DNA of 6,617 nucleotides. It comes from an uncultured Eubacteriales bacterium (GTDB lineage: Bacteria > Bacillota > Clostridia > Lachnospirales > Anaerotignaceae). The stretch covers positions 1-6,617 of the forward strand of contig CAKTER010000091.1 in assembly GCA_934552695.1 (NCBI GenBank), written 5' to 3'. Made by a program: the position numbers and the translations under genes. The notes under the pieces are model-generated. The model made no database searches. It worked only from the letters and a program-made list of their open reading frames with translations, and had not been told where the DNA came from. Below, one piece after another: positions 1 through 5,225 of this stretch (position 1 is its first letter; every line of letters starts with the position of its first letter).

Positions 1-917
1 TGAATAAGATTACCGAGGAGCTGCTGAAAATCGTATCCGATTTAAAGGGGCCGCTTTCCGGGGCCTTTAATATCCGGGAGGACGGCCAGTGCGCCGGGCG
101 GCAGTCTACCGAGCATATCAAGATTGAAAGCAAGACCGACGGCCCGGGGCTGGTGATTCATATTTTGCCCGAAACGAAGGGCGAGACGGTGTATATCCCC
201 GCTTGCGTGACCCGGGGGGACGTACACGATTTGGTGTATAACGACTTTTATGTAGGCGAGGGCGCCGATGTTATTATCGTGGCCGGGTGCGGCGTGCATA
301 CCGAGGACGATAGCGAGGCGGCCCACAACGGCATCCATCGGTTCTTTTTGGAAAAGAATGCGCATGTGCTATATAAAGAAAAGCACATTGGCACCGGCCA
401 GGGGACCGGGCGGCGGCGCATTGACCCGGTGACCGACGCCAAGCTGGCGGAGGGGGCCGTGCTGGAAATGGATACCATCCAGCTGCGGGGGGTGGACAAC
501 ACCGTGCGGAAAACCTCGGCGGTGCTGGGGAAAAACGCCCGGCTGCTGGTGCGAGAGCGGCTGATGACCGACGGCGCCGAGGAGGCGGAATCCGTTTTTA
601 ACGTGACGCTGGAGGGGGAGGACTCCGGCGTGGATTTGGTATCCCGGTCGGTGGCCCGGGGCCGGTCCCGCCAGTGCTTTCGTTCTATGATTGTGGGGCA
701 GGCCCGGTGTACCGGGCATTCGGAGTGCGACGCCATTTTGGTGGACGAGGGCCGGGTGGTGGCAATGCCCGGGCTGGAGGCCGCCCATGTGGATGCGGCC
801 CTGATTCACGAGGCCGCCATTGGGAAGATTGCCGGGGAGCAGATTTTAAAGCTGCAAACCCTGGGGCTTACCGAGGCCGAGGCCGAAGAAAAGATTATTT
901 CCGGGTTCTTAAAGTAA
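1..917 (+). CDS. SufB/SufD-family Fe-S cluster assembly scaffold (SmsB-like), start codon cut by window edge
   Basis: This is a cytosolic scaffold-type protein of Fe-S cluster assembly, expected to work with a SufC-type ATPase. The window opens with TG followed by an in-frame AAT AAG ATT, so the start codon is probably an NTG lacking only its first base; this gives about 305 residues, well short of classical SufB (over 450) but fitting the short single SufB/D proteins of Clostridia and archaea described as SmsB in the minimal SMS system. The C-terminal part carries the typical SufB/D core: a Cys in GHSECDAILV (about residue 243) and HEAAIGKIAGEQ (His270, Glu271), followed by a Leu/Glu-rich tail ending ISGFLK. 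By memory alignment, Cys243 and Glu271 sit where E. coli SufB has its functional Cys405 and Glu434; this is inference. The partner ATPase, usually the adjacent gene, would lie just upstream, outside the window. No terminator is visible before rarA, 72 bases downstream, so read-through is possible. The family call is firm; the subtype is likely. Confidence 0.88.
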   Translation, partial: NKITEELLKIVSDLKGPLSGAFNIREDGQCAGRQSTEHIKIESKTDGPGLVIHILPETKGETVYIPACVTRGDVHDLVYNDFYVGEGADVIIVAGCGVHTEDDSEAAHNGIHRFFLEKNAHVLYKEKHIGTGQGTGRRRIDPVTDAKLAEGAVLEMDTIQLRGVDNTVRKTSAVLGKNARLLVRERLMTDGAEEAESVFNVTLEGEDSGVDLVSRSVARGRSRQCFRSMIVGQARCTGHSECDAILVDEGRVVAMPGLEAAHVDAALIHEAAIGKIAGEQILKLQTLGLTEAEAEEKIISGFLK

Positions 918-989
918 AAAAGTGAGCGCAGAAGCCGGGAAAGCGAAACGAAAAAAGCAGGAATGGGCGAAAGGAAAGGGAGGGGCCGT

Positions 990-2327
990 ATGGATTTATT
1001 TGCTTACAACCGGGAGCAGCGACTTAAGACCGAGGCCCCTTTGGCCGCCCGGCTGCGCCCCCGCACCTTGGACGAGTTTGTGGGGCAGGAGCATATTTTG
1101 GGCAAGGGCAAGCTGCTGTACCGGGCCATTCAGGCCGACCGGCTGCGGTCGCTGATTTTTTATGGGCCGCCGGGGACGGGGAAAACCACGCTGGCCCGGA
1201 TTATTGCCAACACCACCCGCAGCGCCTTTATGCAAATCAATGCCACCACGGCAGGGGTTAAGGACATTAAGGATTGCGTGGCGGCGGCCTCCGACCGGCT
1301 GGGGATTGACGGCACCCGCACCCTGGTGTTTATCGACGAGATCCACCGGTTTAACAAGGCCCAGCAGGACGCCCTGCTGCCCCATGTGGAAAACGGCACG
1401 GTGACCTTGATTGGGGCCACCACCGAGAACCCCTATTTTGAGGTCAACAAGGCGCTGGTGTCCCGGTCGCTGGTGTTTGAATTACAGCCCCTCACCGAGG
1501 CGAACATCCGCCAAATTTTGCAAAACGCCCTGACCGACAGCGAGCGGGGCTTGGGGGCCTTTCAGGCAAGCCTCACCGACGAGGCCCTGGACTTTTTGGC
1601 CAGCCGGGCCAACGGTGACGCCCGCACGGCCCTGAATGCGCTGGAGCTGGCGGTGCTGACAACATCGCCGGACGCCGACGGCCGGGTAACCATCGATTTG
1701 GAGGTGGCCCAAGAGTGCATCCAAAAGCGGGCGTTGCTGTATGAGAAAAACGGGGACAATCACTACGACACCATTTCGGCCTTTATCAAAAGTATGCGGG
1801 GCAGCGACCCCGATGCTGCCCTGTATTATTTGGCCAAAATGATTTACGCCGGGGAGGATGTGCGGTTTATTGCCCGGCGGATTGTGATTTGTGCCGCCGA
1901 GGATGTGGGGAACGCCGACCCTCACGCCTTGCAGGTGGCCATGGCAGCGGCCCAGGCGGCGGACTTTGTGGGCCTGCCCGAGGCCCGGATCCCCCTGGCC
2001 CAGGCGGCGACCTATGTGGCCTGCGCCCCCAAAAGCAATGCGGCCTATCTGGGCATCGACCGGGCGCTGGCGGATGTAAAAAACACCCCGGTGCAAAGCG
2101 GAGTGCCCCGGCACCTGCGGGACAGCCATTACCCCGGGGCCAAGGAGTTGGGCAACGGTACGGGTTATCGCTATGCCCACGACTACCCCCACCATTATGT
2201 GCCGCAGCAATACTTGCCCGATGAGCTGGTGGGCCGCCGGTACTATGAGCCTACGGAAAACGGGGTGGAAAAGCGGATTGGGGACCGGCTGCGCTGGCTA
2301 CGGGAGCAGGGGGAGCCGCCTAATTAA
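990..2327 (+). CDS. rarA: Replication-associated recombination protein A (RarA/MgsA), AAA+ ATPase
   Basis: RarA is a clamp-loader-related AAA+ ATPase that acts at stalled replication forks and single-stranded gaps. I chose the ATG at 990 over the in-frame ATG at 963: GGGAGGGG (978-985) sits just upstream, and the product then begins [10 protein letters not shown], the usual start in Firmicute homologues. The nine extra residues from 963 are basic and low-complexity. The protein has 445 residues, normal for the family. Visible motifs are Walker [10 protein letters not shown] (59-67), Walker [11 protein letters not shown] (112-121, Asp116/Glu117), sensor 1 GATTEN (142-147), the arginine-finger motif SRS (Arg159) and a sensor 2-like GDARTALN (Arg212). 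The C-terminal lid and tetramerisation region contains [20 protein letters not shown] (259-278) and [16 protein letters not shown] (296-311), both family hallmarks. All catalytic residues are present. The gene follows the Fe-S scaffold on the same strand with a 72-base gap and no clear promoter of its own, so co-transcription is plausible. The two products have no known functional link. Confidence 0.97.
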   Translation: MDLFAYNREQRLKTEAPLAARLRPRTLDEFVGQEHILGKGKLLYRAIQADRLRSLIFYGPPGTGKTTLARIIANTTRSAFMQINATTAGVKDIKDCVAAASDRLGIDGTRTLVFIDEIHRFNKAQQDALLPHVENGTVTLIGATTENPYFEVNKALVSRSLVFELQPLTEANIRQILQNALTDSERGLGAFQASLTDEALDFLASRANGDARTALNALELAVLTTSPDADGRVTIDLEVAQECIQKRALLYEKNGDNHYDTISAFIKSMRGSDPDAALYYLAKMIYAGEDVRFIARRIVICAAEDVGNADPHALQVAMAAAQAADFVGLPEARIPLAQAATYVACAPKSNAAYLGIDRALADVKNTPVQSGVPRHLRDSHYPGAKELGNGTGYRYAHDYPHHYVPQQYLPDELVGRRYYEPTENGVEKRIGDRLRWLREQGEPPN

Positions 2328-2383
2328 ATTTTTGAAATTTTGTAAAAATTGTCAGCCCCATTTGTCGAAGTTTGTGGTATACT
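2322..2383 (+). promoter_or_regulatory. Extended -10 promoter with upstream A/T tracts, driving the HD-domain gene
   Basis: TGGTATACT at 2375-2383 is an extended -10 element (TGn before TATACT). No good -35 lies 16-18 bases upstream: the nearest candidates, TTGTCG at 2362 and TTGTCA at 2349, give spacers of 10 and 23. The strongly AT-rich stretch 2322-2350, with A- and T-tracts, falls at about -40 to -68 relative to a predicted start near 2390, where an UP element would sit. The same tracts could form a weak AATTTTT/AAAAATT hairpin (2327-2333 with 2344-2350) at the end of rarA. The promoter call rests on motif fit only. Confidence 0.55.
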
Positions 2384-2422
2384 TTTAGAGTATGGGGTGA
2401 AAAACGGCCCCGGTACTTGGAT

Positions 2423-2446
2423 TTGACCTAAAAATTGACATAAAAC
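2423..2446 (+). repeat. Two tandem 12-nt repeats (TTGACNTAAAA) in the leader of the HD-domain gene
   Basis: TTGACCTAAAAA (2423-2434) is followed immediately by TTGACATAAAAC (2435-2446); the first 11 bases agree at 10 positions. The pair lies in the predicted 5' untranslated region, about 30 bases after the predicted transcription start and just before the GGTGAT ribosome binding site at 2448-2453. Neither TTGAC copy works as a -35 here, because the positions 17 bases downstream fall in the ribosome binding site or the start of the coding region without a -10. A protein-binding site is possible; function unknown. Confidence 0.5.
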
Positions 2447-2457
2447 GGGTGATTGAT

Positions 2458-2982
2458 ATGGAAAAGGCGATTGGCTCCCGGGTCAATATTCACGATAAGG
2501 AAAAAGAACTGGCTACGGAGTACTATCAGTGTGTGGCGGACATTTTGGAGGATGAACGGCTGCAAAAGCTGGCCCGGTTTACCCAGCATGCCGGAACATC
2601 CCGGTTACAGCACTGCTTAAACGTGTCGTATTACAGCTTTTTAATGTGCAAGGTTTTGGGCTGGGACTACCGGTCGGCGGCCCGGGCCGGGTTGCTTCAC
2701 GATATGTATTTTTACGATTGGCGAAGAAAACGCTGCCCCGGGCTGAGCAACCATGCTACCTGGCACCCCCGGGTGGCGCTGGACAATGCCCGGAAAATGT
2801 TCCCGCTGAATGAGATTGAGAAAGACGCCATTTTAAAGCATATGTGGCCGGCCTGGCTGGGGCTGCCCCGGTATAAGGAAACCTATATTGTTACGCTGGC
2901 GGATAAAATCTGCGCTTCCATGGAAGCCGTAGGCGGCAAAAGCAAAAAGCTGGCCCGGTTTTGCCGGGGAGAGCGGGATTAA
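2458..2982 (+). CDS. Small HD-domain protein, probable metal-dependent phosphohydrolase
   Basis: A cytosolic protein of 174 residues whose fold is recognisable but whose substrate is unknown. The HD-superfamily metal ligands appear in order: His52 (QHCLNVS), His81-Asp82 (LLHDMYFYDW), His103 (HPRVALDNA), His128 (LKHMW) and Asp149 (LADKI). This matches the H...HD...D pattern, with extra histidines as in HD proteins with more than one metal, so catalytic competence is likely. I chose the ATG at 2458 because GGTGAT (2448-2453) is a well-placed ribosome binding site; an in-frame GTG at 2449 would add three residues and has poor upstream pairing. There is no signal peptide or membrane segment, and the basic tail (GGKSKKLARFCRGERD) is unremarkable. 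The gene appears monocistronic: its own promoter is in front and a terminator follows at 3033-3062. Single-domain HD proteins of this size in Clostridia are generally annotated only as phosphohydrolases; nucleotide or phosphate-ester hydrolysis is a family-level guess. Confidence 0.85.
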   Translation: MEKAIGSRVNIHDKEKELATEYYQCVADILEDERLQKLARFTQHAGTSRLQHCLNVSYYSFLMCKVLGWDYRSAARAGLLHDMYFYDWRRKRCPGLSNHATWHPRVALDNARKMFPLNEIEKDAILKHMWPAWLGLPRYKETYIVTLADKICASMEAVGGKSKKLARFCRGERD

Positions 2983-2983
2983 A

Positions 2984-3014
2984 TAAAAAACCCCCATTCC
3001 GGGTGGGAATGGGG
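2984..3014 (-). terminator. Rho-independent terminator, minus strand, abutting the end of the HD-domain gene
   Basis: CCCCATTCC (2992-3000) pairs perfectly over 9 bp with GGAATGGGG (3006-3014) around a 5-nt loop. On the plus strand the hairpin is preceded by AAATAAAAAA and has no T-tract after it; on the minus strand it is therefore followed by TTTTTTATTT, a proper terminator. It would stop leftward transcripts from the Lrp-like gene just before they run antisense into the HD gene. Confidence 0.75.
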
Positions 3015-3032
3015 TCGAATACAACCACAATC

Positions 3033-3062
3033 AAACGTCGGAGGAGTCCGGCGTTTTTTTTT
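3033..3062 (+). terminator. Rho-independent terminator of the HD-domain gene
   Basis: ACGTCGGA (3035-3042) and TCCGGCGT (3047-3054) form an 8-bp stem with one T.G wobble and a GGAG loop; A3033-A3034 can extend it by pairing with the first bases of the tract. Nine consecutive T follow at 3054-3062. It lies about 50 bases after the HD stop codon and ends its transcript. Confidence 0.85.
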
Positions 3063-3068
3063 GCATTT

Positions 3069-3102
3069 AAAAAAGTGGAAAGGGCGCAAAGACCGTTTCC
3101 AC
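3069..3102 (-). terminator. Rho-independent terminator, minus strand, downstream of the Lrp-like gene
   Basis: GTGGAAA (3075-3081) and TTTCCAC (3096-3102) are perfect 7-bp arms around a 14-nt loop. On the minus strand the hairpin is followed by TTTTTT (complement of A3069-A3074). It lies about 100 bases past the Lrp-like stop codon and is the first classical terminator for that gene; the hairpin at 2984-3014 would be a second, back-up one. Confidence 0.7.
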
Positions 3103-3206
3103 CAAAAACCTGTGTAGGAGCGAGAAGAAAGTCCTCCTTCGGTCAGTCGAATGGTCAACAAACAGCTGGCGAACCCCCCAAAAGGGGCGTTCCGCTGGCC
3201 GCTGAT
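3103..3206 (-). other. Structured non-coding segment between the Lrp-like stop codon and its terminator
   Basis: No credible gene lies here. A long hairpin starts almost at the Lrp-like stop codon: 3166-3179 pairs with 3184-3198, with a CCCC/GGGG core, flanking GAAC/GTTC, one mismatch and one bulged base, around an AAAA loop (TTTT on the minus strand). It lacks a following T-tract on either strand, so it is not a standard terminator. A second possible stem, AGGAG (3116-3120) with CTCCT (about 3134-3138), lies further along. The segment could be the structured 3' UTR of the Lrp-like mRNA, a 3'-UTR-derived small RNA ending at 3069, or a copy of an intergenic repeat family. The sequence alone does not decide. 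Confidence 0.4.
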
Positions 3207-3665
3207 TTACAGCCGCAGGCCCTTCACATCCTTTACCCGGGAAAGGATTACGTTGGTGCTGATGTGGATAATGCCCGGCAGGCGATCCAAGCATTGGGTG
3301 GTAAACAGCTCCAGCTCGTCCTGGCCGGAGGCCACCGCATGGACGTGGAGGCGGCAGGGGCCGGTGACCCGATAAATTTGGGTTACGGTGGGGCAGGCTT
3401 TCAGCTGTTCGATTACCTCTAAAAAGGTTTCGGGCCGGGCTTCGATTTCGTAATAGCAGGAAATGGCACTCCCCAGCTCCTGGGGGTTTACGATGACGGT
3501 GTAGGACTCGATAATCCCCCGATGCTCCAGGGCGTCGATATGGTTTTTTACGGCAACCCGGGAAATGCCCAGCCGCTCCCCCAGCTCGGAATAGGTAAAC
3601 CGGGCGTTTTCTCCAAGCAAAGTCAACAGTCGTTGATCCAAAGGATCCAAACCGCTTAAATACAT
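3207..3665 (-). CDS. Lrp/AsnC-family transcriptional regulator
   Basis: A DNA-binding regulator of 152 residues, the standard Lrp/AsnC length. The N-terminal winged helix-turn-helix covers about residues 6-55, with LDPLDQRLLTLL opening the domain and the recognition region YSELGERLGISRVAVKNHI at 25-43. A linker leads to the RAM/AsnC ligand-binding and oligomerisation domain (about 65-145), showing the usual hydrophobic alternation and the conserved glycine in YRVTGPCRLHVHA (98-110). Members bind amino acids or related small molecules and assemble as dimers to octamers; the ligand here cannot be read. The ATG is supported by GAGGTGA (complement of 3670-3676) four bases upstream. The gene is divergent from a MATE pump, with 126 bases between the start codons, so autoregulation and control of the pump are reasonable inferences. 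Codon use resembles the neighbours and all domains are complete. Confidence 0.93.
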   Translation of the reverse strand: MYLSGLDPLDQRLLTLLGENARFTYSELGERLGISRVAVKNHIDALEHRGIIESYTVIVNPQELGSAISCYYEIEARPETFLEVIEQLKACPTVTQIYRVTGPCRLHVHAVASGQDELELFTTQCLDRLPGIIHISTNVILSRVKDVKGLRL

Positions 3666-3682
3666 AATTTCACCTCGCCTCT

Positions 3683-3711
3683 AGAATATCATAGTTTACG
3701 GAAAACTGCAA
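3683..3711 (-). promoter_or_regulatory. Promoter of the Lrp-like gene
   Basis: On the minus strand TTGCAG (complement of 3706-3711) and TATTCT (complement of 3683-3688) are separated by exactly 17 bases, a good sigma-A match. The predicted start near 3676 overlaps the GAGGTGA ribosome binding site, giving a very short leader. An alternative -10, TATGAT, lies five bases earlier but has no fitting -35. Confidence 0.6.
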
Positions 3712-3729
3712 CTGTTTACATACTTGCAA
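3693..3729. promoter_or_regulatory. Repeated motifs between the divergent promoters, candidate Lrp-family operator
   Basis: GTTTAC occurs at 3694-3699 and 3714-3719, 20 bases apart (about two helical turns), each followed by a TGCAA (3707-3711 and 3725-3729). The result is an imperfect tandem repeat GTTTAC-n-CT(T)GCAA. An AAAC-N7-GTTT dyad at 3703-3717 sits in the middle. The block covers the -35 of the Lrp-like promoter and reaches the -35 of the MATE promoter, so a regulator bound here could affect both. The motif does not closely resemble the E. coli Lrp consensus; the link to the adjacent regulator is inference from position. Confidence 0.4.
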
Positions 3730-3752
3730 AAAGAATTATTTTATAGTACAAT
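3724..3752 (+). promoter_or_regulatory. Promoter of the MATE efflux gene
   Basis: TTGCAA (3724-3729) and TACAAT (3747-3752) with a 17-base spacer make a strong sigma-A promoter. The predicted transcript starts near 3759 and carries a leader of about 33 bases with GGAG at 3780-3783 as ribosome binding site. Confidence 0.7.
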
Positions 3753-3791
3753 ACTTTCGAAACGGAATATAAAAGTTGCGGAGTGGTGGAA

Positions 3792-5147
3792 ATGTATCGT
3801 GATTTGACCCGAGGGCCTATTATGCGGTCGTTACTATTGTTTGCGCTGCCCATGATGGCGGGGAACCTGTTGCAGCAGTTTTACAACGTTGCCGATACCC
3901 TGGTGGTGGGGCGGGTGCTGGGGGAAAACGCTTTGGCGGCGGTGGGCTCGGCCTATACGCTGATGACGTTTTTAACCTCGGTGCTGTTGGGGCTTTCCAT
4001 GGGGGCCGGGGCGGTATTTTCCATTTATTGGGGCCGGCGAGACGAAGCGTCGCTGCGGGCAGCGGCATACCACGCCTTTTGGCTGGTGGCGGTGGTCACG
4101 GTGGTGCTGACGGTGCTGGTTTATCCGGGGACCGACGGGATATTGCGCTTTTTGCGGGTGCCGACAGAGGTGTACCCGGGGATGCGGGAGTATGTGCGGA
4201 TTATTTTTGCCGGGCTGGCGGCTACGGCCCTGTATAACTTTTTTTCGTGCCTGCTGCGGGCGGTGGGCAATTCCAAGGCGCCTCTGGCTTTTTTGGCGGT
4301 GTCGGCCCTGCTGAACATAGGGCTGGACATTTGGTTTGTGGCCGGGCTTTCTTGGGGCATTGCCGGGGCGGCGCTGGCTACGGTGCTGGCCCAATATGTG
4401 TCGGGCTTCGGCATTTTGCTGTATGTGCTGTGCCGGGGCCGTCACCTGCTGCCCACCCGGGCAGAACGCCGGTTTTCCCCGGCGATGCTGGGGGAAATTG
4501 TGCGGCTGTCGTCCTTGACCTGCGTGCAGCAATCGGTGATGAACTTTGGCATTTTGATGGTGCAGGGGCTGGTGAACAGCTTTGGCCCTACGGTGATGGC
4601 GGCGTTTGCGGCGGCAGTCAAGGTGGATACCTTTGCCTATTTGCCGGCGCAGGACTTTGCCAACGCCTATTCCACCTTTGTGGCCCAAAACTTTGGGGCC
4701 GGACAGGAGGCGCGCATTCGCCGGGGTACCCGGCAGTCCTTTGCCCTCAGTCTGGGCTTTTGTGCGGTAATTTCGGCATTGGTGTTTGGGCTGGCGGGGC
4801 CGCTGATGGGAATTTTTGTGCAGGAGGGCGAAACGGTGGTGGTGGCTGCCGGGGTGCGGTATTTACGCATCGAGGGAGCCTGCTATTGCGGCATCGGCTG
4901 CTTATTTTTGCTCTACGGCTATTACCGGGCTGTGAAACGGGCGGAAATGTCGGTGGTGCTGACGGCGATCTCCCTGGGAACCCGGGTGGCCCTGGCCTAC
5001 GGGCTGGCGGCTACGGCCTTGGGGGAAACGGGGATTTGGCTGTCCATTCCCATTGGCTGGGGGCTGGCGGACTTGGCGGGGCTGTGGTATATGCGCCGGG
5101 GACGGGGGCTGCCCGGACAAAGGCCAAAGGCGGAACCGGCAGCCTGA
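3792..5147 (+). CDS. MATE-family multidrug/cation antiporter
   Basis: An inner-membrane MATE transporter of 451 residues, expected to export organic, often cationic, compounds in exchange for Na+ or H+. The N-terminal signature GNLLQQFYNVADTLVVGRVLG (24-44) is typical of the large clostridial branch of the family. The sequence divides into two similar six-helix lobes: hydrophobic stretches at about 15-37, 50-78, 92-112, 136-153, 163-185 and 190-212, then a basic loop (PTRAERR, 221-227), then the second lobe with MVQGLVNSFGP (256-266) and the conserved AYLPAQDFANAYSTFVAQNFGAG (282-304). Helices continue to about residue 434 and the tail is short and polar. I chose the ATG at 3792 because GGAG at 3780-3783 lies eight bases upstream; an in-frame GTG at 3783 would add three residues and has no good site. 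The gene is divergent from the Lrp-like gene and has its own promoter. Substrate cannot be predicted. No clear terminator separates it from hemW, 78 bases downstream. Confidence 0.94.
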   Translation: MYRDLTRGPIMRSLLLFALPMMAGNLLQQFYNVADTLVVGRVLGENALAAVGSAYTLMTFLTSVLLGLSMGAGAVFSIYWGRRDEASLRAAAYHAFWLVAVVTVVLTVLVYPGTDGILRFLRVPTEVYPGMREYVRIIFAGLAATALYNFFSCLLRAVGNSKAPLAFLAVSALLNIGLDIWFVAGLSWGIAGAALATVLAQYVSGFGILLYVLCRGRHLLPTRAERRFSPAMLGEIVRLSSLTCVQQSVMNFGILMVQGLVNSFGPTVMAAFAAAVKVDTFAYLPAQDFANAYSTFVAQNFGAGQEARIRRGTRQSFALSLGFCAVISALVFGLAGPLMGIFVQEGETVVVAAGVRYLRIEGACYCGIGCLFLLYGYYRAVKRAEMSVVLTAISLGTRVALAYGLAATALGETGIWLSIPIGWGLADLAGLWYMRRGRGLPGQRPKAEPAA

Positions 5148-5159
5148 GGAGGCCGGGGC

Positions 5160-5188
5160 TTGCGCTTTTGCCCGGAATGTACGATAAT
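5160..5188 (+). promoter_or_regulatory. Possible promoter of hemW
   Basis: TTGCGC (5160-5165) and GATAAT (5183-5188) are separated by 17 bases in the gap after the MATE gene; the predicted start is near 5195 with a leader of about 30 bases. A short imperfect GC stem (5153-5159 with 5170-5175) overlaps it but has no T-tract, so it is not a convincing terminator. Transcription reading through from the MATE gene cannot be excluded. Confidence 0.4.
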
Positions 5189-5225
5189 AGAGGGGAAGAA
5201 ACTCCCACAGAAAGAAGGCGGTGGC

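Noticed and set aside
963..989. An earlier ATG start for RarA at 963
   Set aside because: The added nine residues are not family-like and the GGGAGGGG ribosome binding site lies after that ATG, pointing to 990.
1482..2210. A 242-codon minus-strand frame opposite rarA
   Set aside because: Antisense shadow of a well-conserved gene with low-complexity Gly/His/Gln composition and no family resemblance.
2423..2446. CtsR operator, since the reverse strand reads GGTCAAA once
   Set aside because: CtsR heptads repeat with a 10-base period; here the units are 12 bases apart and the second heptad is altered.
2979..3294. Minus-strand frames of 60-75 codons in the convergent spacer (Arg- and Phe-rich)
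   Set aside because: They run through two minus-strand terminator hairpins, begin with weak or out-of-frame starts relative to any ribosome binding site, and show no domain. I treat the region as non-coding.
2961..3422. A 153-codon plus-strand frame bridging the HD gene end and the Lrp-like gene
   Set aside because: It crosses the plus-strand terminator at 3033-3062 and is antisense to the Lrp-like coding region; no ribosome binding site or domain.
5160..5225. N-terminal extension of HemW from the TTG at 5160
   Set aside because: It overlaps the candidate promoter, lacks a ribosome binding site and makes the protein longer than the usual HemW; GTG at 5226 fits better.
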